Positions 58,234 to 64,000 of a DNA stretch of 64,000 nucleotides are shown here, piece by piece. The stretch lies in contig JAUCBN010000063.1 in NCBI GenBank assembly GCA_035048815.1, positions 999,501-1,063,500 on the forward strand, read 5' to 3'. Source of the stretch: Abelmoschus esculentus (lineage: Eukaryota; Streptophyta; Magnoliopsida; Malvales; Malvaceae). Below the pieces are notes generated by a model. It was not told the DNA's origin. It was given only the letters and a program-made list of their open reading frames with translations, and did no database searches. Both the position numbers and the translations under genes were made by a program. Numbering within the stretch: the stretch's first letter is position 1; each line of letters starts with the position of its first letter.

Positions 58234-59671
58234 AGTTTCATGAAATGAACAAACATAACAAGTTTCTGCGATTGAATCTCTGGAAATGAAAAAAGCTTGA
58301 AGAAAGAAGTATTTGTACGTAAACCCTGAGGCTGAGGCTGAGGCCTGAGCCTGAGGAGTTGCAGTGGGGAAGACGACGACACCACCGAACAAATTGGTTG
58401 CTTCTTCTTTACTTCGTATGTCAACGCTTACATATTACTTCTTACACACTGATTAAACTATGCTTGTTTTTAAATATTTTATAAAAAAAATAATATTTTT
58501 AATAATTTAATTATTATTTTATATATTTTAATATAGTTTAATTCCCATTTAGTTAAAATTTGAATACGTAGTGGATGAGAATTTGATGAATGCAAAGCTT
58601 ATTTTTTTATTATATTTTTATTTATTTAATTAAAAAAGTTGTAAATGTCTGGAAATAGGTTAGTGGCGCCGGGCGGTCTGGTTGTGGGTCTGAGGCGGTG
58701 CATGTGGCTTAAGCTGGAAATAACGTGGCCGAAGTGGCGCACTTCATAATTGATTAGTCTTACCTTCCGACATCTGGTCTTTAATTTATTATTTTCTTAT
58801 ACTTTTTTCTTTTTTTATATACAAAATAATTGTAGTAGTTGTAACGAATTTGATTAAAAGCTGATTTTTAAATTTAAAAATTTAATCAAGTTAAAATCTT
58901 AAGGGTGCAAATGTACATTAATTGTGGAAATTTTTGTTATTCTTGTGGTTCTATCCATTCTAATAAAAAATAATCTTTACTTAAATTGTTAAATATATAG
59001 AGTAAATGATGCATGTAATTTATTTTTAAATCGAATAATTTTAAATACGTTCAATCTTATAAATTCGTATTTGTTACACTGATAATTATACCAATCAAAT
59101 TAAATTCAATAATTGTAATAAGAGTTTACTTGAGTATCAAATAATTTGAACAACTTACTATATTATATATAACAGGTTAGTCTCTTATAGTTATACACTT
59201 TTTAAGAATAAATTGGTTATTTTATTGCAAGTAGGTACATAAACAAATCAAACAATTATGAACAAAATTATATTTATGTTTGTTTGTTTAATTTTAATCG
59301 AATAATTAAATGGATATAATTTTTTGTTTATATTTATTTGTTAAGAAATGTATATAACTTGTACGTTTAGTTCATGTTCATTCGTTAAAATGATAAATCA
59401 AGTACGGATATTATTCGATCTTATATATCATAACAAATCTCGTGTATTACTATCAAATTTTTAACTAAAATTCAGGACATGATGAAATAAAGAAAATCAT
59501 TAGTTCATTTTTGTACCAAAATCTATGTAAAATATTATAAATAAAGTTTCCCACGAATTAATGCAATAATAAGCGAGGATTTTTTTTTTCTTCTTTCAAG
59601 TAATTCAAGAGAAAGTTGCATTAACCTGGTGCAATTACATGCACTTTACACCCTCATACAAAGATCCACAC
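58234..59671. other. Intergenic, methyltransferase promoter to PsbY 3' end
   Basis: Both genes read leftwards, so this holds the leader and promoter of the methyltransferase and the 3' end of PsbY. A GC-richer patch at 58660-58760 (GGCGCCGGGCGG) stands out in AT-rich DNA, without a frame. No other gene was seen. Confidence 0.55.
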
Positions 59672-60271
59672 TCACTGAGATCTCATCCTGTTAAGCTGGT
59701 TCAACGCCGGTTGAAGAATATTGTAGGCCACCCAAAGAAGAGCAGGAGCCACCACGAAGAGGAGAAGGCTCCCACGGTTGTCATTGGAAGCTGCGTCAGC
59801 AACCATGGCGATCTCACTAGCCGATGCTTCAGGTGCCCACACGAACCCACCCGACGCAGCCAATCCACCCAGACCTAACCCGATGATCACCCCTTTGGTG
59901 CTCCTCATTCGGTTAAGCTGGTTAAGTGCTGGTTGAAGGATGTTGAAAAGAACCCAAGCTACGGCAGGGATTATGGGAAGCAATAGTGCTAAACCACGGT
60001 TGTCTCCCTCGGCTATCTCCGCTATCTGTTGGGCAGCAAAGGCGGGATCGCATGAGCTGAGAGCGGAGAAGATAGCTCCGGCAATGGCTGTGCCAGCGAG
60101 TGAAGAAGAAGGGATGTTGGGTTTTGAGAGGGTGAGACCCTTGGGTAGGTTCTGCATGGAGAGGAGAGAGATAGGTTTAGGGTGTGGTTTTGATGGGTTG
60201 TTCATCTTGGTTGAGCAGATGCTTAAGCATTTTGCATTGAGCGTCGCCATTGTTGCTACGCTTGCTGCCAT
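59672..60271 (-). CDS. PSBY: Photosystem II core protein PsbY precursor (chloroplast)
   Basis: One exon, 199 residues. The first about 50 residues are Ser/Thr/Lys-rich as a chloroplast transit peptide. There follows a thylakoid-transfer-like segment (LAGTAIAGAIFSALSSC) with cleavage likely after AFA79. The first mature peptide spans EIAEGDNRGLALLLPIIPAV to MRS124. The second signal (GVIIGLGLGGLAASGGF) ends at ASA151, followed by the second mature peptide. NILQPALNQLNRMRS is identical in both (110-124 and 184-198). So one precursor yields two single-span peptides, PsbY-1 and PsbY-2, at the edge of photosystem II near cytochrome b559. In Arabidopsis the same polyprotein is At1g67740, next to KCR1 (recalled). 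The assignment is very firm. Confidence 0.97.
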   Translation of the reverse strand: MAASVATMATLNAKCLSICSTKMNNPSKPHPKPISLLSMQNLPKGLTLSKPNIPSSSLAGTAIAGAIFSALSSCDPAFAAQQIAEIAEGDNRGLALLLPIIPAVAWVLFNILQPALNQLNRMRSTKGVIIGLGLGGLAASGGFVWAPEASASEIAMVADAASNDNRGSLLLFVVAPALLWVAYNILQPALNQLNRMRSQ

Positions 60272-60375
60272 TTTCTTTCTCTTCTGTGTGTTTAGGGTTG
60301 TGCTGCTGATCCCAGAGGGAGATTTTGAGGGATGTTTTACAGGTTTTTGTGGCAGAGAGAATGGAATGACTGTGG

Positions 60376-60446
60376 GATATAGATTAAATGTGAATCATAT
60401 CAACATTGTCCAATAAAATGAAGATTTCTGGATTCTTTTCTTATCC
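60376..60446 (-). promoter_or_regulatory. Putative light-type promoter elements of PsbY
   Basis: On the minus strand, upstream of the start at 60271, I see an I-box-like GGATAAG (60440-60446), an ATTGG (60410-60414, a reversed CCAAT) and a TATA-like TCTATATCC near 60376-60382. The spacing of about 35 bases from ATTGG to the TATA-like site is plausible for a photosynthesis gene. Short motifs, so this is suggestive only. Confidence 0.35.
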
Positions 60447-61317
60447 TAATGAGATATGGACCTCAGGTTGAATACCCCACCACAAGTTTCTTATCGCCTT
60501 TAAGTCATTCTCCTAAGGTCAATTTGTAAAACAGCAACAGCCCCTTCCTTTCCAATTAGAGATAACACACCCATATTTTATAAATAAACTGTTCAAATTC
60601 GAATTTAAAATACAATGTATAGAGTATTTTTTGTTTGAACCAAAGTATTCATTATATATAACAGTGATTAATCTCTACTCTCACTAAAAAGAAACTTGAG
60701 TATTTTACTGCACATAAATACTAAAGTTAAGTATCAACTATGAAGAGTTATGTTAACCCTTTTCGCATAGTATCACACTTTGCAGGCTTACTGTTCGATG
60801 TAAAACCTCAAAGGGTGATTGAATTTCCAATGGCTCAAATACATAATGAGGCCCAAAGAGAGATTCTGCTGTCTAAACCCATATTCAAAGGCTGAACTCC
60901 CAATAATATCAGAGGTTTTCTGTCTGCATATCTTCCTCGATTAATTCAGTTAATTAATCAATTTTAAATCGAATTAAAAAAGCAACCATTACCAATTGAA
61001 CACCTAATTAACTGAACTAAATTTCGTTTCAAGGTGGGAGGAATAAAAAGGGGATATGAAAATTGATCTCCATTGATGATTGGAAGTAATAACTAAAGAA
61101 AAAAAAAAAGATAACCATTGTTCAATAACAAGAGTTCTTAATTCACTTCAACCAACAAAGGGATTGCCAGTTCAAAAAAGATAACCATTGTTTCTCTCAA
61201 GTGTTCAAAAAAGATAACCATTGTTTCTCTCAAGTGAACAAAAATTGTTCCGGACGAACCATACAACACAATCAAAACAAAATAACCTTCTGGGTGAAAC
61301 AGTTTCGAAACTATACC
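60447..61317. other. Intergenic, PsbY promoter to CCT5 3' end
   Basis: AT-rich spacer. The CCT5 3' untranslated region must lie at its right-hand end. It holds a 33-base tandem repeat at 61170-61235. No coding frame is convincing. Confidence 0.55.
61170..61235. repeat. Tandem repeat, 2 x 33 bp
   Basis: Two perfect copies of a 33-base unit beginning GTTCAAAAAAGATAACCATT, at 61170-61202 and 61203-61235. A partial relative (AAGATAACCATTG) is at 61108-61120. It lies about 85 bases past the CCT5 stop and may be transcribed as 3' untranslated sequence. Confidence 0.85.
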
Positions 61318-63659
61318 TCAGTAGTCTGATGGAGAAATGACGTCGTCGATTTTCAAAATCATCTTTACAACTTGTGTTGCCAGTAACATCTGTTGCTGCT
61401 TCCCGATCAGCGTTTCAAAGACGTCTTGTTGCCGCATATCGTTAGTTCCAACATCATTGCAGTCTATTCCATAGTGTGGATTGTTCTCCTGCACATGGAT
61501 ACAAGAGAACGAAATTAACAACATCTACATGGTGGTGAGATTAGATAAGATCGAACTTATTATCATACAAATTATAGTAATTACCTTAATTTGCTGAGAT
61601 TTCACTGCTGATAGTGTCTCAATAGGTTGGAGACCGCTATTCTCAGCCAGGGCCATGGGGACCGAGTCTAGAGCATCTGCAAATGCCCGGATTGCATACT
61701 GCAGATAAAAACAAAATTTTGATATTATATAATTACTCAAAGAAACGAATGTTACAATATTTAGAGGATTATATGTGTTTCTTACCTGCTCAACTCCTGG
61801 ATATTTATCCGCTGCTGCCTCTACAGCAATTGAGCAAGAAATCTCAGCAGATCCACCACCATAGACGATAGAATTGTTGCGAATGAGATTCCGGGCCACA
61901 CACAATGCATCATGGATACTGCGCTTTGTCTCCTCTATCATCATCTTGTTTCCTAATGAATCACCAACCAAAAAGGAATTCCTTTATGAGATTTATATGA
62001 CTAATCCAAATCAATTCAGCTTGCATCAACTTTGGAATATTCTACTTTTAGTTACTTTTGGCACTCTACAACATTATAAACTTAAAGAGTAAATCCTTGC
62101 ATAGATCCAGTTTAGGGTAAACATAAGTGAATGGCCAACCAGTTCTAGATTGATCAAGAATAAAGATGTCCAAACATCTCAAAACAAGAATGGAGCAGAT
62201 AAATTGCATACTCTTCAATCAACTCATTTTCCCATTTGTTTATTTGGTTTAAGAGTTCGCTCATTAAAAACCATGCTCTAAACAGAATTTTATTTTGGTA
62301 CTAGATACTGTCTGTCTCCAAGAATAAATCAACAAGTCTTACTATTGAGGCCAGGTGACATTTTATAACAAACTATATAGGAATAGGAAATTAAAGCAGA
62401 AACTCACTCACTTGGTGAATCAATCGCATAGGCTTAAGCCTTACCGAGATATAAAATCAAATTACGATGACCAAACAAAAGTTAACCAGACTGAAAGGAA
62501 TAGAATCTACCTCCACGAATAAATATGGTCACAGCCCTCGAATTTGCACAGTGTTCAATGTACAACATCTTATCTTTTGTGGTGCCAAAAGATTTCTCTC
62601 TGACCAGACCAGCCTATAAAAATAGAGTTAAATAACAAACAAGTGTTTGCTATAAAAGAGATGCAATGCCCGGGGATTAAGCTGGAATTTTACAATGAAA
62701 TACTTCATCAAACCTAAATTGCTAGATCAAATGAGCAATGCTTTAGTGCTTCATAAAGACATTTCCATGGGGAGGAATTTATCCAACATATTTCTAAGCA
62801 ACATAATACAGACAAGGAATAATGGAGCCAATATACCTTTCCCAGCTTTTCGGGAGTCAACTCCTGGAACCTTGGCACAATCCTCCCACCTATAGAGATA
62901 AAAAATAATTAGATTGTTCATAAGCTAGCACGCCATATCAGCAGCAAAATATTTACCTATCGTGAAATTGGTTACACTTCAAATGAAAATAAGATAAATA
63001 GAAACAAACCTGTAGCTATTGCTATAAGCTCCAACTCCACACCACCAACCCATCTGACAGCAGGCAAGTTCCTGTGCATTAATAAATGATTTGCCTCATC
63101 ATCAAATCCCCATTGACAAATGACCAAGGTTGCACCAACATCCTGCAACAAAATTACTATAAGAGAAGTCTAGCCCAAAATTGCAAAGATGTAACAATTA
63201 TCCATCTGCTTCCCCATCTTCCGAAAGAGAATAATCTAAAGAAACCCAATGTGAAATATCAATTTAAATTGAAAAAGAGACTCCACATAAACACAAATCT
63301 GCATCCATACCTTGCACTTTTGAACCATGTCATCAAAATACTTTTGCTCTTGCAGACGCAAAGTTTGAAACTTTTCAACTGTATCAATGTCCACCTTATG
63401 CTTGGTCTTTGGCTTGGGTGGCTCAAATGGGCAAGTTAATATGGCAATTTTTGCATCTTCAATTTGCTTTGGCATCTGTGGATGACTCATGTCCTTATCA
63501 ACAGTAATTCCATATATTAGCTCAGTATCCTCCAATTTCCCCCCAACTTTCCCCTCGACCTTGATCATATCTAAATTGACATCTTTCCTCTCTAGATCAG
63601 CAACAGAAAGAACTGCTTTAACAGAAATCTCAGCCAAATGGCGCTTGCATCGGTTCACA
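61318..63659 (-). CDS. CCT5: Chaperonin CCT/TRiC subunit epsilon (CCT5), 3' part
   Basis: Seven exons in the window: 63659-63311, 63142-63010, 62889-62837, 62613-62511, 61952-61786, 61698-61585 and 61488-61318. They join in frame to about 330 residues, the C-terminal two thirds of a protein of about 535. The first begins VNRCKRHLAEI; the 5' exons lie beyond 64000 and 63660-64000 is intron. Seen: VEGKVGGKLEDTELIYG, DMSHPQMPKQIEDAKIAIL, CQWGFDDEANHLL, GGNKMMIEETKRSIHDALC, YGGGSAEIS and GIDCNDVGTNDMR. Epsilon is one of eight subunits of the cytosolic ring that folds actin, tubulin and other proteins with ATP. The substrate-binding apical domain and the second half of the equatorial domain are covered; the first ATP-site motifs are outside. 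I recall At1g24510 as CCT5, near TNO1. Confidence 0.96.
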
Positions 63660-64000
63660 CTGCAAACAACAAAAATAGTTACAAATCGGCTTCTAAATTC
63701 TAACAAGTTTATGAACTGCTAGCTGATGGAAAGAGTATTTCAATTGAAGCACTGCAAAATTCAGATGGTTCAATGATCCTGCATAAACCCTCTACCCACA
63801 GCCAATAAATCAACACAGATTTTATTTGAGGACCAGTAAGACCCAAGAGCCGATCGATCAAAAGATAACTAATATACTAGCAAGGTAAGGCATTGAACAA
63901 CCATTTAAACACTGTTCTTTCCATAAAAAAATATTACCATCTGCCATCCGTTTAACAGCTTCCATGACAATTGATAAAATGTGCTAAAGTGAATATGACT

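Noticed and set aside
63930..64000. Possible further CCT5 exon (minus strand, reading near MEAVKRMAD before a GTAATA)
   Set aside because: The expected sequence before VNRCKR is a stretch ending TTLSSKI, which is not here; this is taken as intron.
1..64000. CRISPR array, bacterial operon or viral gene
   Set aside because: No spaced direct repeats of that kind, no polycistronic layout and no viral proteins; all signals are plant nuclear.

Overview
This is an ordinary stretch of a flowering-plant nuclear chromosome, from a eudicot and most likely a rosid. Genes are split by GT-AG introns. They stand alone in both orientations, separated by AT-rich DNA that carries short non-autonomous transposons. 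Protein content gives the lineage: a chloroplast PsbY precursor, a type-B cytokinin response regulator, an A-type CYP71 P450, remorin and NOI proteins, and plant RECQL5. My impression is Malvaceae (cotton-like), but nothing in the window proves the genus. Exon coordinates were worked out by hand from splice signals; reading frame was checked across every junction.

Layout: 1-107 is the tail of an unidentified gene. 717-4250 (+) is an LRR receptor-like kinase. 4788-6097 (-) is a remorin. 6098-9021 is gene-poor, with a decayed coding fragment and a Mutator-like MITE. 9022-10561 (-) is a small DUF212 membrane protein. 12409-19003 (-) is the 19-exon helicase RECQL5. 19339-19968 is a possible solo LTR. 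21441-23868 (+) is a PP2A B56 subunit. 25649-27214 (+) is a CXE16-type carboxylesterase. 27615-30171 (-) is a CYP71 P450. 32185-35582 (-) is an ARR11-like response regulator. 35583-41511 is a 6-kb gene desert. 41512-49164 (+) is a very long coiled-coil protein like TNO1. 50362-50808 (+) is a NOI/RIN4-like peptide. 53750-56264 (+) is 3-ketoacyl-CoA reductase. 57460-58233 (-) is a membrane-anchored methyltransferase. 59672-60271 (-) is PsbY. 61318-63659 (-) is the 3' part of the chaperonin subunit CCT5.

The genes do not form a pathway; each has its own job in signalling, membranes, DNA repair, lipid elongation, photosystem II or protein folding. What links them is history. From memory, Arabidopsis has relatives of several in the same order at two places on chromosome 1: At1g67510, 67590, 67600, 67710, 67730 and 67740, and At1g24460, 24480 and 24510. 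The window looks like the unduplicated ancestral version of a block that Arabidopsis carries twice.

The most distinctive observation is inside the TNO1-like gene. About 1.2 kb of coiled-coil coding sequence occurs twice, and each copy carries a 105-bp minisatellite with a different unit number. Other points are a GC-AG intron in RECQL5, atypical active-site residues in the kinase and the carboxylesterase, several MITEs with intact target-site duplications, and a cluster of upstream ORFs before the PP2A gene. I found no sign of a novel multi-gene system.
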